Shown here: piece after piece, positions 1-7,214 of the stretch | Position numbering within the stretch: position 1 is the first letter of the stretch | Layout: each line of letters begins with the position of its first letter | Assembly (NCBI GenBank): GCA_020441345.1 | Contig: JAGRMK010000107.1 | Location: forward strand, 1 to 12,845 | Origin: Paracoccaceae bacterium | Lineage (GTDB): Bacteria; Pseudomonadota; Alphaproteobacteria; Rhodobacterales; Rhodobacteraceae | DNA: 12,845 nucleotides | Reading direction: 5' to 3' | Position numbers and translations under genes: made by a program | The notes under the pieces: model-generated | Told to the model about the DNA's origin: nothing | Seen by the model: only the letters and a program-made list of their open reading frames with translations | Databases searched by the model: none

Positions 1-1
1 G

Positions 2-868
2 GCCCTTGGCGATGGTGATCAGGTCGGGCTTGATGCCGTAGTGATCCGACCCGAACATGCTGCCCAGCCGTCCGAAGCCGGTGATCACCTCATCCGCGAT
101 CAGCAGGATGTCGTGGCGTGCCAGCACCTCTTGCACGCCCTGCCAGTATCCGGCGGGCGGCGGCACGATACCACCGGTGCCCAGCACGGGCTCGCCGATG
201 AAGGCGGCGATGGTCTCGGGGCCTTCGCGCGCGATCAGCGCCTCCAGATCGGCGATCAGCCAGGCGGTGAAATCGGCCTCGGTCATGTCGATCTCGGGGC
301 GGCGATAGTAATAGGGGGCGGCGGCATGAACCACACCGCTCAGCGGCAGATCGAATTTCTTGTGGAACAGCTCAAGCCCGGTCAGCGACCCCGACATCAG
401 GCCCGAACCGTGATAGCCGCGCCACCGGCTGATGATCTTTTTCTTCTCTGGCAGGCCGCGGATGTTGTTGTAATACCAGACCAGTTTGATGTTGGTCTCA
501 TTGGCGTCCGACCCGCCCAGGCCGAAATAGACGCGCGCCATGCCCTCGGGTGCGCGGTCCATCACCATCTTCGACAGGGTGATCGAGGCTTCGGACCCGT
601 GGCCGGCGTAGGAATGGTAATAGGCGAGGTCGTGCGCCTGCTTGGCGATGGCCTCGGAAATCCGGGTGCGGCCGTAGCCTGCATTCACGCAATAAAGCCC
701 TGCAAACCCGTCGAGCAGGCGGTTGCCGTCGCGGTCGACGATATGGCTGCCCTCACCGCCCGAGATGATGCGCTGCGGCGCTTCACCGCGTGCAAACTGT
801 CCCAGATGCGTCGAAGGGTGAAAGAAATTCTCGCGGTCCCATTGCGCAAGTTGGTCGTTGGCGATCAT
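2..868 (-). CDS. Class III (omega) aminotransferase, 3' part cut by window edge
   Basis: PLP-dependent transaminase that would move a terminal amino group from an omega-amino acid or diamine to a keto acid such as pyruvate or 2-oxoglutarate. The visible 289 residues hold the cofactor half of the fold: GGSDANET (about 118-125, PLP phosphate contact), the WRGYHG segment (about 149-154), IADEVITGFGR with the PLP-pyridine Asp at 259, and PDLITIAKG with the Schiff-base Lys at 288, three bases from complete at the left edge. Lys 288 is also its number in the Pseudomonas omega-amino acid:pyruvate transaminase, so the start at 868 fits. A strong ribosome site (GAGGAAAGGA) stands before that ATG. It lies 23 bp after the aldehyde dehydrogenase stop, in one operon. 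The likely pairing is aminotransferase making a semialdehyde that the dehydrogenase oxidises. Family is sure; substrate (DABA, GABA, beta-alanine, taurine-like) is not. About 150-170 C-terminal residues are missing. Confidence 0.93.
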   Translation of the reverse strand, partial: MIANDQLAQWDRENFFHPSTHLGQFARGEAPQRIISGGEGSHIVDRDGNRLLDGFAGLYCVNAGYGRTRISEAIAKQAHDLAYYHSYAGHGSEASITLSKMVMDRAPEGMARVYFGLGGSDANETNIKLVWYYNNIRGLPEKKKIISRWRGYHGSGLMSGSLTGLELFHKKFDLPLSGVVHAAAPYYYRRPEIDMTEADFTAWLIADLEALIAREGPETIAAFIGEPVLGTGGIVPPPAGYWQGVQEVLARHDILLIADEVITGFGRLGSMFGSDHYGIKPDLITIAKG

Positions 869-891
869 GCGTGTGTCCTTTCCTCGGCTGC

Positions 892-2361
892 TCAGGCCCA
901 ATCCCGGCAGACGTATTTGATTTCCATGAATTCTTCCATCCCCAGCCGCGCCCCTTCGCGGCCCATCCCGGATTGCTTGACGCCGCCGAACGGGATCGGC
1001 GCGCCGGTGACCTTGGTGCGGTTGACCGCCACCATGCCAAATTGCAGGGCCCGGGTCATCCGATAGATGCGGCGGGGATCGTGGCTGTGCAGATAGGCGA
1101 CCAGCCCGAATTCGGTGGCATTGGCCCGCGCTGTGACCTCGGCCTCGGTATCAAAGGGGGTGATCGGAGCGACGGGGCCAAAGGTTTCCTCGGACATGAT
1201 CAAGGCGTTGTCCGGCACATCGGCCAGAACCGTCGGCTGATAGAACAGCGGCCCAAGCCCGTGACGCGCGCCGCCACACAGCAGCCGCGCCCCCTTGGCC
1301 AGTGCATCGGCGACATGCGCTTCCTGTTTGGCGACCGCGTTTTCGTTCATCAGGGGGCCGATATCGGGGTCGTCCATTCCCGGCCCCAGCGTCAGGGCGC
1401 GCGTCGCCTCGGTGAATTTCGCGCAGAACGCGTCATGGATCGCGCGTTCGACATAGATGCGGTTCGCGCCCAGGCAATCCTGGCCCGACGTGGCGAATTT
1501 GGCCTTGATCGTCTCGCGGACCGCCAGATCCAGATCGGCGCCCTTGAACACGATCACCGGCGCGTGCCCGCCCAGTTCCAGAACCAGCCGCTTGATGGTC
1601 GGTGCCGATTGCGCATAAAGCAGGCGGCCGATTTCGGTCGAGCCGGTAAACGACAGCGCGCGCACTCGATGATCAGCGGTCCAGGGGCCGACAATTGTCG
1701 CGGGATGGCCCGTGACGACGTTGAACACGCCCGCAGGCAGGCCCGCGCGTTGCGCCAGCTCGGCCAGCGCGAGCGCGGAAAACGGCGTTTCCGAGGACGG
1801 ATGCGCAACCACCGTGCAGCCCGCGGCCAGCGCCGCGGCGGCCTTGCGGGTCAGCATCGCGCAGGGAAAATTCCAGGGCGTGATCAGCGCCACGACGCCG
1901 ACGGGTTCCAGCCAGACCTCGACCTCGGCGTCGGGCAGGTGGCTGGTCACGCCTTCGATGTTGGGGCGCTTCGATTCCTCGGCATAAAACTCAACAAAGG
2001 ATGCGGCATAGTCGATCTCGCCGCGCGCTTCGGACAGGGGCTTTCCTTGTTCCGCGACCATCAGCCGGGCCAGATCCTCGCGGTGGGTGACGATCAGGTC
2101 GAACCAGCGGCGCAGGATCGCGGCGCGGGCCTGCGGCAGTTGCGCGGACCATCCGGCGAAAGCGGCCTGCGCTACGTCAACGGCCTGCGCGCTCTGTGCC
2201 CCGGACAGGGCGGCGACGGGCGCGATCATGGCGCCGGTCGCGGGGTCGGTGACCGCGATTGAGGCGCCGTCCTCTGCCTCTTGCCAATGTCCCCCGATGA
2301 AGGACGCGGTGCGAAACAGCGACGGATCTTTGAGCGGGAGAGGGGTGGACAGGGACGACAT
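892..2361 (-). CDS. NAD(P)-dependent aldehyde dehydrogenase, succinate-semialdehyde dehydrogenase type
   Basis: Cytoplasmic oxidoreductase of the ALDH superfamily, 489 aa, full length for the GabD/Ssd type. It would oxidise a semialdehyde (succinate or aspartate semialdehyde) to the acid. Visible motifs: TPWNFP (161-166, oxyanion Asn 164), LELGGHAP (general base Glu 262), SGQDC (nucleophile Cys 296), EETFGP (392-394, ribose contact) and the C-terminal FGGVKQSGMGREG stretch. The usual VxKPA(x)xTP motif reads VVAHPSSETP, so the cofactor-binding Lys is His 187, which is odd for a classical GabD. The ATG at 2361 follows a GAAAGG site that abuts a perfect inverted repeat. It sits between the Lrp-type regulator (120 bp upstream) and the aminotransferase (23 bp downstream), the order asnC-ssd-atf of the ectoine cluster of Ruegeria. 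Superfamily call is certain; substrate is inferred. Confidence 0.93.
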   Translation of the reverse strand: MSSLSTPLPLKDPSLFRTASFIGGHWQEAEDGASIAVTDPATGAMIAPVAALSGAQSAQAVDVAQAAFAGWSAQLPQARAAILRRWFDLIVTHREDLARLMVAEQGKPLSEARGEIDYAASFVEFYAEESKRPNIEGVTSHLPDAEVEVWLEPVGVVALITPWNFPCAMLTRKAAAALAAGCTVVAHPSSETPFSALALAELAQRAGLPAGVFNVVTGHPATIVGPWTADHRVRALSFTGSTEIGRLLYAQSAPTIKRLVLELGGHAPVIVFKGADLDLAVRETIKAKFATSGQDCLGANRIYVERAIHDAFCAKFTEATRALTLGPGMDDPDIGPLMNENAVAKQEAHVADALAKGARLLCGGARHGLGPLFYQPTVLADVPDNALIMSEETFGPVAPITPFDTEAEVTARANATEFGLVAYLHSHDPRRIYRMTRALQFGMVAVNRTKVTGAPIPFGGVKQSGMGREGARLGMEEFMEIKYVCRDWA

Positions 2362-2370
2362 AGGGGGCCT

Positions 2371-2394
2371 TTCTGCACGAATCTGCGTGCAGAA
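2371..2394. promoter_or_regulatory. Perfect 9-bp inverted repeat before the dehydrogenase start
   Basis: TTCTGCACG at 2371-2379 and its exact reverse complement CGTGCAGAA at 2386-2394, with a 6-base centre. It ends 9 bp before the dehydrogenase ATG, so its inner edge touches the ribosome-binding AGG. It could be an operator for the adjacent Lrp/AsnC protein, or in mRNA a stem-loop limiting ribosome access. Neither use is shown; only the symmetry is seen. Confidence 0.55.
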
Positions 2395-2435
2395 TGGACC
2401 GGAAGACGGCGTCGGTGGGCTGCCAATTCCGGGGC

Positions 2436-2460
2436 TCTGGCAGATGATTGCTCTGCCAGA
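2436..2460. promoter_or_regulatory. Second perfect 9-bp inverted repeat after the lrp gene
   Basis: TCTGGCAGA at 2436-2444 and TCTGCCAGA at 2452-2460 with a 7-base centre. It lies 21 bp after the regulator stop and about 65 bp centre-to-centre from the first repeat; both share outer TCTG/CAGA ends. No T-run follows on the minus strand, so an intrinsic terminator is unlikely. A paired regulator site or a leader hairpin fits better. Confidence 0.5.
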
Positions 2461-2481
2461 AGGAGGGGTTGGCAGGTGGTT

Positions 2482-2961
2482 CTACTGTTCCAGAAGCAAG
2501 GCGAAGGGCGGCGCGGATGTCGGTTTGACCGGCTTCGTGACGATATAGCTGAAATACCGCGACAACCCGATACGGGCCTCCAGCATCGCGTCGATCAGGG
2601 CTTGATAAGCCTCGATATCCCGCGTCACGACCTGCATCAGGTAATCATAGCCGCCGCCCAGTGCCCAGCAGCCCACGACCTCGTCATACCGCCCCATAGC
2701 CGCCTCGAAGGCGCGGAAACTGGGGGCTGTGTGGTCGGCCAGTTCGACCACCACGAAGACCGTGACGCTGGGCCCGAGTTTGCGCAGGTTGAAACGCGCG
2801 CCATACCCCTCGATCAGGCCCGCTTTTTCCAGCTTGGCCAGCCGTTCCCAGCACGGCGTCGGTGTCAACCCGACACGCGCGGCCAGCGCGGCCTTGGTGA
2901 TGCGCCCTTCTAGCGCCAGCACGCGCAAGATGGCGATGTCGCGGTCGTCGAGCTTCAGCAT
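2482..2961 (-). CDS. Lrp/AsnC-family transcriptional regulator
   Basis: DNA-binding regulator of the feast/famine type, 159 aa, usual family length. Residues about 4-55 form the winged helix-turn-helix (LDDRDIAILRVL, then ITKAALAARVGLTPTPCWERLAKLEKAGLI), where the second helix with TPTPCWERL is the recognition part. Residues about 65-142 form the RAM ligand-binding domain, with GGGYDYLMQV as the family Gly-Asp turn. The start at 2961 has AGGAAAG nearby. The C-terminal tail after VTKPVK (Pro-rich) is not conserved in the family. It is the first gene of the minus-strand unit with the dehydrogenase and aminotransferase, and divergent from the deacetylase. It likely controls both in response to a pathway amino acid and may bind the two inverted repeats downstream. 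It resembles in position AsnC/DoeX of ectoine clusters; the ligand is unknown. Confidence 0.93.
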   Translation of the reverse strand: MLKLDDRDIAILRVLALEGRITKAALAARVGLTPTPCWERLAKLEKAGLIEGYGARFNLRKLGPSVTVFVVVELADHTAPSFRAFEAAMGRYDEVVGCWALGGGYDYLMQVVTRDIEAYQALIDAMLEARIGLSRYFSYIVTKPVKPTSAPPFALLLEQ

Positions 2962-3050
2962 GGTCTTTCCTGATCCCTGGCCGGTCGTTTTCCTTCTACC
3001 CGGTTGCCGGCCCCTCTGCCATCCTCGCCGGGACGTTGCCCGAGGCCCCG
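2962..3050. promoter_or_regulatory. Divergent intergenic region between regulator and deacetylase
   Basis: An 89-bp gap must carry the promoters for both the Lrp-type gene (minus) and the M20 deacetylase (plus). I see the regulator's ribosome site at its left end and a weak GAGG at 3042-3045 at its right end. No clear -35/-10 pair could be picked by eye. Its position suggests shared control by the regulator. Confidence 0.4.
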
Positions 3051-4208
3051 ATGACCGACCTGATCGAAACCCGCGCGATCCTGCATGATCTCATTTCCTA
3101 CCCGACGGTGTCGTCGGGCAGCAACATGGCCTGCATCGGCTATCTCGCCGACCGGCTGGAACGGGCCGGGGCGCGGGTTGAGGTTCTGTCGGACGAAACC
3201 GGTGCCAAGGCGAACCTCTGGGCGACCATCGGGCCCGAAGGGGACGGCGGGCTCGTGTTGTCCGGGCATTCCGATGTGGTGCCCGTCGCCGATCAGGACT
3301 GGGCGAGCGATCCGTTCGTGATGGAGGAGCGCGGCGGCGCGCTGTTCGGTCGCGGCACCTGCGACATGAAGGGCTTCATCGCTGCCGCGGTGGCGATGGC
3401 CCCGGTATATGCCGCGCGCGAACTGACCCGGCCGATCCATTTCGCCTTTACCCATGACGAGGAAACCGGGTGCCTGGGCGGGCAGGCGCTGGTTGCGATG
3501 CTGCGCGAACGCGGGATCCGTCCTGCGATGGCAATCATCGGCGAGCCGACCGACATGCGCATCATCGAAGGGCACAAGGGGTGTTGCGAGTATTCGACGC
3601 ATTTCACCGGGCTGGAGGGACATGGCTCTGGCCCTGACCTGGGCGTGAACGCGGTGGAATATGCCGTGCGTTACGTGTCCCGGCTGCTGGAGTTGAAAGA
3701 AGAGTTGCGTCGCCGGTGCCCGCCCGGCAGCCCCTTTGTCCCCCCCTGGACGACGATCAACACCGGCGCGCTGATCGGCGGCGTGGCGCATAACGTGATC
3801 CCCGGAAAGGCCCGGATCGATTGGGAAATGCGCCCGGTTCAATGGTCGGATGCCGATTTCGTCAAGGCCGACCTGGAGGCGTTCTGCACCAATACCCTGC
3901 TGCCCGCGATGCAATGCGTGCACCCGGACGCGCGGATCTACACTGAGGTGATCGGCGAAGTCGTCGGGCTGGAGCCGATGAGTCGAAACGCGATCCGGGA
4001 TCTCGTGGCCGAACTGACCGGCGCGAATGGCAGCGATGTCGTGCCCTTCGGAACCGAGGCGGGGTTGTTTCAGCAACTGGGTATCGACGTTGTCGTGTGT
4101 GGGCCGGGCTCGATCGCACAGGCGCACAAGCCGGACGAATTCGTCACTCTGGCACAGCTGAGCCAATGCCTCGGGATGCTGGACCAGTTGGGTGCGCGCG
4201 CCGGTTGA
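3051..4208 (+). CDS. argE: M20 family metallodeacetylase, ArgE (acetylornithine deacetylase)-like
   Basis: Zinc amidohydrolase expected to remove an N-acetyl group, as ArgE does from N2-acetylornithine; 385 aa, family-normal length. Metal and catalytic residues are in place: SGHSDVVP (His 73, Asp 75), GRGTCDMKG (bridging Asp 105), THDEETG (catalytic Glu 137, metal Glu 138), IIGEPT (Glu 165) and AQAHKPDEF (His 359). The dimerisation lid domain lies about 178-290. I chose the ATG at 3051, preceded by GAGG, over an in-frame TTG 15 bases earlier. Many alphaproteobacteria make arginine through ArgJ, so a deacetylase beside a regulator, an omega-aminotransferase and a semialdehyde dehydrogenase may serve catabolism of an N-acetylated diamine rather than arginine synthesis. 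The known ectoine-pathway deacetylase EutE/DoeB is of a different fold (AstE/AspA), so that role here would be a replacement. The symbol is family-level only. Confidence 0.9.
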   Translation: MTDLIETRAILHDLISYPTVSSGSNMACIGYLADRLERAGARVEVLSDETGAKANLWATIGPEGDGGLVLSGHSDVVPVADQDWASDPFVMEERGGALFGRGTCDMKGFIAAAVAMAPVYAARELTRPIHFAFTHDEETGCLGGQALVAMLRERGIRPAMAIIGEPTDMRIIEGHKGCCEYSTHFTGLEGHGSGPDLGVNAVEYAVRYVSRLLELKEELRRRCPPGSPFVPPWTTINTGALIGGVAHNVIPGKARIDWEMRPVQWSDADFVKADLEAFCTNTLLPAMQCVHPDARIYTEVIGEVVGLEPMSRNAIRDLVAELTGANGSDVVPFGTEAGLFQQLGIDVVVCGPGSIAQAHKPDEFVTLAQLSQCLGMLDQLGARAG

Positions 4209-4218
4209 CCCGCAGGCT

Positions 4219-4242
4219 CCGGCGAAGGGCCGGGTCTTCCCG
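4219..4242. terminator. Weak hairpins between two convergent genes
   Basis: The 51-bp gap between the deacetylase stop and the stop of the small secreted gene contains two overlapping short stems: CCGGC/GCCGG (4219-4223 with 4229-4233) and CGGG/CCCG (4231-4234 with 4239-4242). They are GC-rich and placed for a two-way terminator, but no clear T-run follows on either strand. Confidence 0.3.
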
Positions 4243-4259
4243 TCAGTATCGGAGCGGTT

Positions 4260-4706
4260 TCAGACCCCGACGCCGGGCCCCATGCAGGCCATCGGGGCGG
4301 TGCTTTGCTCTACCTCATAAAGCTCGGTCGAGGCGCCATCCGGCCCCTGGAACACGGCGCGCAACCCGGTGTCGGTCTGGTAGAAGGTCCAGCATTGTTC
4401 GTTGGTGGGCGCGTTGTCATATAAAAAGCAGATATTGCCGTTGCGCTCATACCAGACGCCGTCCTGGCATTGGTCGCCGATAAAGGTCCAGCGCACGCGG
4501 CGGTCGGGCAGGTATTGTTCGACCCCATAGGCTGTGCCTTGTACGGAGTAACTGAGGGTTCGGCCCAGAGTATAGGCGTCAAAGGCCTCTGCGGACATCG
4601 GCTGCGGTTCTGCTTCCTGGGCGGTGGCGGGCAGGGACGCGGCCATGACGGCCACGGCCAGCGACAGGGCGCGGGGAAAAGCGGATCGGGTAGATTGTGC
4701 TCGCAT
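4260..4706 (-). CDS. Small secreted protein with four cysteines, function unknown
   Basis: 148 aa. Residues 1-30 are a Sec signal peptide: Arg-rich start, hydrophobic LSLAVAVMAASL, and an ATA-Q type cleavage site. The mature part is compact, rich in Tyr/Trp, and has Cys at 80, 93, 105 and 141, enough for two disulfides in the periplasm. Core pattern: WTFIGDQC, GVWYE, ICFLYD, QCWTFY, then LYEV and a GPGVGV end. I do not recognise a named family with certainty; it looks like a conserved roseobacter hypothetical. The start at 4706 is chosen because it gives the signal peptide and has GGAG seven bases upstream; longer in-frame starts run inside alkB. It begins 65 bp after the alkB stop on the same strand, so co-transcription is likely, but no functional link to alkane oxidation is shown. 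Confidence 0.85.
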   Translation of the reverse strand: MRAQSTRSAFPRALSLAVAVMAASLPATAQEAEPQPMSAEAFDAYTLGRTLSYSVQGTAYGVEQYLPDRRVRWTFIGDQCQDGVWYERNGNICFLYDNAPTNEQCWTFYQTDTGLRAVFQGPDGASTELYEVEQSTAPMACMGPGVGV

Positions 4707-4771
4707 GGGCGTCTCCAACGTATTGCCGCCCACTGTGACAGAGCCCGATTGAAAGGGCCAGCGCCCGCCCG

Positions 4772-5794
4772 TCACGAAGGCGCGAGAGAGGGCGGGTTCA
4801 AAGGTAGCGGCACCCGTGGATCCATCACCCGGCGCCACAGCGGCGGGACCAGCGCCAGTATGGCCATCGCGGGTAGCGGGGCCGGAAGCATTGGCGCGCC
4901 GTCTGGCAGGATCAACTGCGGATAAGGGCGCGTCGGGTGGGTGTGGTGATCGGAATGGCGCGGAGCGTTCAGCATCATTGCCGACGAATACCATCCTGCG
5001 GCATTCCAGCTGTGCCGGATCGACACCGGCTCGGGTCGCCCTTCGGGCCGGATTGCGCGCCGCAAGCCATAGTGCTGCACATAGTCGGACACCAGCAGTT
5101 GGGATTGCGCATGCGCTGCGAGCACCAGATACACCGCAAGGCCGGTCCAGCCGAAGACCAGCATCACGACGAGCATCGCGGCAAGGGCGCCGCTGACATA
5201 GAGACGATAGGGGTTGATCCGGCGTCCCTCGGCGCGGTGGCACAGCGCCTGTTCCGCGGCGTGACCTGCCTTGAAACTGCCGATCCAGGCCCGCGGGAGA
5301 AAACGCCAGAACCCCAGCCCCTTGCGTGCGGAGTTCGGGTCTTCCGCAGTGGCGACATGGACATGATGCACCAGCCGATGTGCGGAGGTGTGATGGCCGA
5401 ACAGAAAGCCGATATAGATCGACTGGCCCAACGCCCGCAGGCGATGATCGGCGCGATGGATCAACTCATGCGCCGCCGGGTTGCCGATCTGGCCAAAGAA
5501 TAGCCCGAAGCCAATCAGCGCCACCACCCAGTCCGCGCCATGGAGAGACCGGGTCAAGGCCCAAATGGCCAGTGGCAGAAAGGCCAGTTGCAACACGCCA
5601 AGAAACGCCAGCAGGCCGTCGCCCGCCGGGAACTCCCCCTCGGCCGGGGTGAGCGCGGAAATCCGGTCCATGAAGATCCAAAGCAGGGCCATCGAGAACA
5701 GCGCCGCCCAGATCCAGGCGCCTCCCCATGCCGCACCGCAGGCCAGCAAGATCGCGGGTGTCAGTGTGGCAATCGCAAAACCGGCAAGGCGCAT
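4772..5794 (-). CDS. alkB: AlkB-type alkane 1-monooxygenase, short form
   Basis: Integral-membrane di-iron enzyme that hydroxylates terminal methyls of alkanes (or related acyl chains) using electrons from rubredoxin. 340 aa, shorter than the about 400 aa of the Pseudomonas enzyme. Histidine boxes are present: HELIHR (109-114), HRLVHHVHVATAEDPNSAR (139-157, the AlkB signature), DYVQHYGLRR (His 241) and APRHSDHHTHP (His 280, 283, 284). Hydrophobic spans lie about 5-42, 61-82, 88-105 and 200-230. No rubredoxin domain is fused and none is encoded next to it, so electron partners must be elsewhere. The start at 5794 has only a weak AAGATG ribosome site. It is divergent from ftsY and followed by the small secreted protein. 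The signature motifs argue for AlkB rather than a fatty-acid desaturase; chain-length range cannot be read from the sequence alone. Confidence 0.93.
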   Translation of the reverse strand: MRLAGFAIATLTPAILLACGAAWGGAWIWAALFSMALLWIFMDRISALTPAEGEFPAGDGLLAFLGVLQLAFLPLAIWALTRSLHGADWVVALIGFGLFFGQIGNPAAHELIHRADHRLRALGQSIYIGFLFGHHTSAHRLVHHVHVATAEDPNSARKGLGFWRFLPRAWIGSFKAGHAAEQALCHRAEGRRINPYRLYVSGALAAMLVVMLVFGWTGLAVYLVLAAHAQSQLLVSDYVQHYGLRRAIRPEGRPEPVSIRHSWNAAGWYSSAMMLNAPRHSDHHTHPTRPYPQLILPDGAPMLPAPLPAMAILALVPPLWRRVMDPRVPLPLNPPSLAPS

Positions 5795-5853
5795 GAGTTC
5801 ATCTTGTTCAATTCAAAGTCGATCGGAAGCAGCCGATTCGCAGCCGCCCCTTC

Positions 5854-5882
5854 CATATGGAGCCCTCATAGGCTAGCTGCAA
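5854..5882 (-). promoter_or_regulatory. Possible alkB promoter
   Basis: On the minus strand TTGCAG (5882-5877) and CATATG (5859-5854) are separated by 17 bases, an acceptable -35/-10 spacing, with the alkB ATG 59 bases further. The -10 match is only partial. This is the one promoter-like pair I could pick in the 125-bp alkB-ftsY gap. Confidence 0.3.
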
Positions 5883-5919
5883 AGGGTATTCATGGGCTTA
5901 ACGGGCGCTGGGGGGTGGC

Positions 5920-6987
5920 ATGTCCTTCTTCAACAAACTCAAGGAACGGATGTTTCGCTCCTCGTCCAGGCTCGATGAGGGGCTTGATGCGCTGGTGACG
6001 GCAGATCCGGGCGATGCCGGAAAAGGCGAAGTCACGAACCAGGCCGACGCGCCCGACACCGCGACCGGGGAACGACCCGCTGCGACACCGCCCGGCGACG
6101 CCTTGAAACCCGGCTTGCTGGCCAGATTGACCGGTCGTGGCGACGCCCCGCGCCGGGTGCTGGACGACGCCATGATCGAGGAACTGGAAGATCTTCTGGT
6201 ACAGGCCGATCTCGGGGTCGAGACCGCGCTCAAGGTGACGGCAAATATCGCCGCCACGCGGTTTGGGCGCCGGGTAACCACCCAAGAGATCAAGGCCGCC
6301 CTGACCGAAGAAATTGCGCGGATCATGGAACCTGTTGCCCGTCCGCTGCCGCTTTATCCCAGCCGGCCACAGGTTGTTCTGGTTGTCGGGGTGAACGGAG
6401 CGGGGAAAACCACCACCATCGGCAAGCTTGCGTCGCAGTTTCGGGCCGCCGGAAAATCCGTGATCATTGCCGCAGGCGATACCTTCCGGGCGGCCGCGGT
6501 CGAACAATTGCAGGTCTGGGGGCAGCGCGCCGGCGTGCCGGTCATGACCGCGCCCGAGGGCTCGGACCCGGCGTCCCTGGCATTCGATGCCTTGTCCCGG
6601 GCGCAGGCAGAGGGTGCCGACCTCTTGTTGATCGATACGGCGGGCCGATTGCAGAACCGCGCCGATCTGATGGAGGAATTGGCCAAGATCGTCCGGGTCA
6701 TCCGAAAGAAAGACCCGTCTGCCCCGCACAATACGCTTCTGGTGCTGGACGCGACCACCGGGCAGAATGCCTTGAACCAGGTGGATGTTTTCCGCCAGAT
6801 GGCCGATGTTTCGGGGTTGATCATGACCAAGCTTGACGGCACCGCACGCGGTGGGGTTTTGGTCGCGCTGGCTGATCGGTTCGGTCTGCCGATTCATGCG
6901 ATTGGCATCGGGGAGCAAATCGACGATCTCGCGCCCTTTGACCCTGAAGAATTTGCCGTTGCCCTGACGGGTGCAGAACCGCGTTAA
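5920..6987 (+). CDS. ftsY: Signal recognition particle receptor FtsY
   Basis: SRP-type GTPase that docks ribosome-nascent chain complexes with SRP at the inner membrane for delivery to SecYEG. 355 aa. An amphipathic start (SFFNKLKERMFR) and a short, weakly acidic A region (about 20-75) replace the long acidic domain of E. coli FtsY. The N domain spans about 76-145 and the G domain about 150-350. Motifs: GVNGAGKT P-loop (157-164), DTFRAAAVEQL (187-197, insertion box), DTAGRL (239-244), TKLDGTARGG (303-312) and GIGEQIDDL (329-337). The ATG follows a GGGGGGTGG stretch that can serve as ribosome site. It stands as a single gene here, divergent from alkB and convergent with the flagellar operon. 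A complete, housekeeping copy with nothing odd. Confidence 0.97.
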   Translation: MSFFNKLKERMFRSSSRLDEGLDALVTADPGDAGKGEVTNQADAPDTATGERPAATPPGDALKPGLLARLTGRGDAPRRVLDDAMIEELEDLLVQADLGVETALKVTANIAATRFGRRVTTQEIKAALTEEIARIMEPVARPLPLYPSRPQVVLVVGVNGAGKTTTIGKLASQFRAAGKSVIIAAGDTFRAAAVEQLQVWGQRAGVPVMTAPEGSDPASLAFDALSRAQAEGADLLLIDTAGRLQNRADLMEELAKIVRVIRKKDPSAPHNTLLVLDATTGQNALNQVDVFRQMADVSGLIMTKLDGTARGGVLVALADRFGLPIHAIGIGEQIDDLAPFDPEEFAVALTGAEPR

Positions 6988-7214
6988 GTCTGTTTGTGGC
7001 ATGCCGTTCCTGGGCCTGGAGATGACTCCATCCGCTGAAAAATAAGGCCAACCCTGCCGATTGGCGCTGAACCGGCGGACCTGATGGTCCAAATTCTGCG
7101 ACTGACTTGCATTCGGCATTTCCTGGCCATTTCTGCAAACGGGGTCTCCGGCTTCACCTTCGTGATCGGCAGTCGGCAGGGTGTGCGCGCGATTGTGGCG
7201 TTGCGCATTCGTGA
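6988..7214. other. Convergent intergenic spacer, no gene seen
   Basis: A 227-bp gap between the stop of ftsY and the stop of the large periplasmic gene. It contains small hairpins (TGGAG/CTCCA at 7017-7030 and GGACC/GGTCC at 7077-7090), neither followed by a T-run, so no convincing terminator. Short open frames on both strands lack ribosome sites and plausible protein composition. Confidence 0.5.

Noticed and set aside
41..1066. Plus-strand open frame of 341 codons at the left end
   Set aside because: It spans two good minus-strand genes (aminotransferase and dehydrogenase end) and has no recognisable domain.
790..2262. Long plus-strand open frame of 490 codons opposite the aldehyde dehydrogenase
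   Set aside because: It mirrors a full ALDH with all catalytic motifs; its own translation is Arg/Gly/Gln-rich with no motif. It is a high-GC antisense shadow.
2955..4166. Minus-strand open frame of 403 codons opposite the M20 deacetylase
   Set aside because: The plus strand carries the complete set of M20 metal ligands; the minus reading is His/Arg/Pro-rich with no domain.
4260..5243. 327-codon reading that extends the small secreted protein upstream into alkB
   Set aside because: The extension overlaps alkB in another frame. The start at 4706 gives a signal peptide and a ribosome site, so the short form is real.
7017..7090. Hairpins TGGAG/CTCCA and GGACC/GGTCC as terminators after ftsY
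   Set aside because: Stems of five pairs without a following T-run on either strand are expected by chance in GC-rich DNA.
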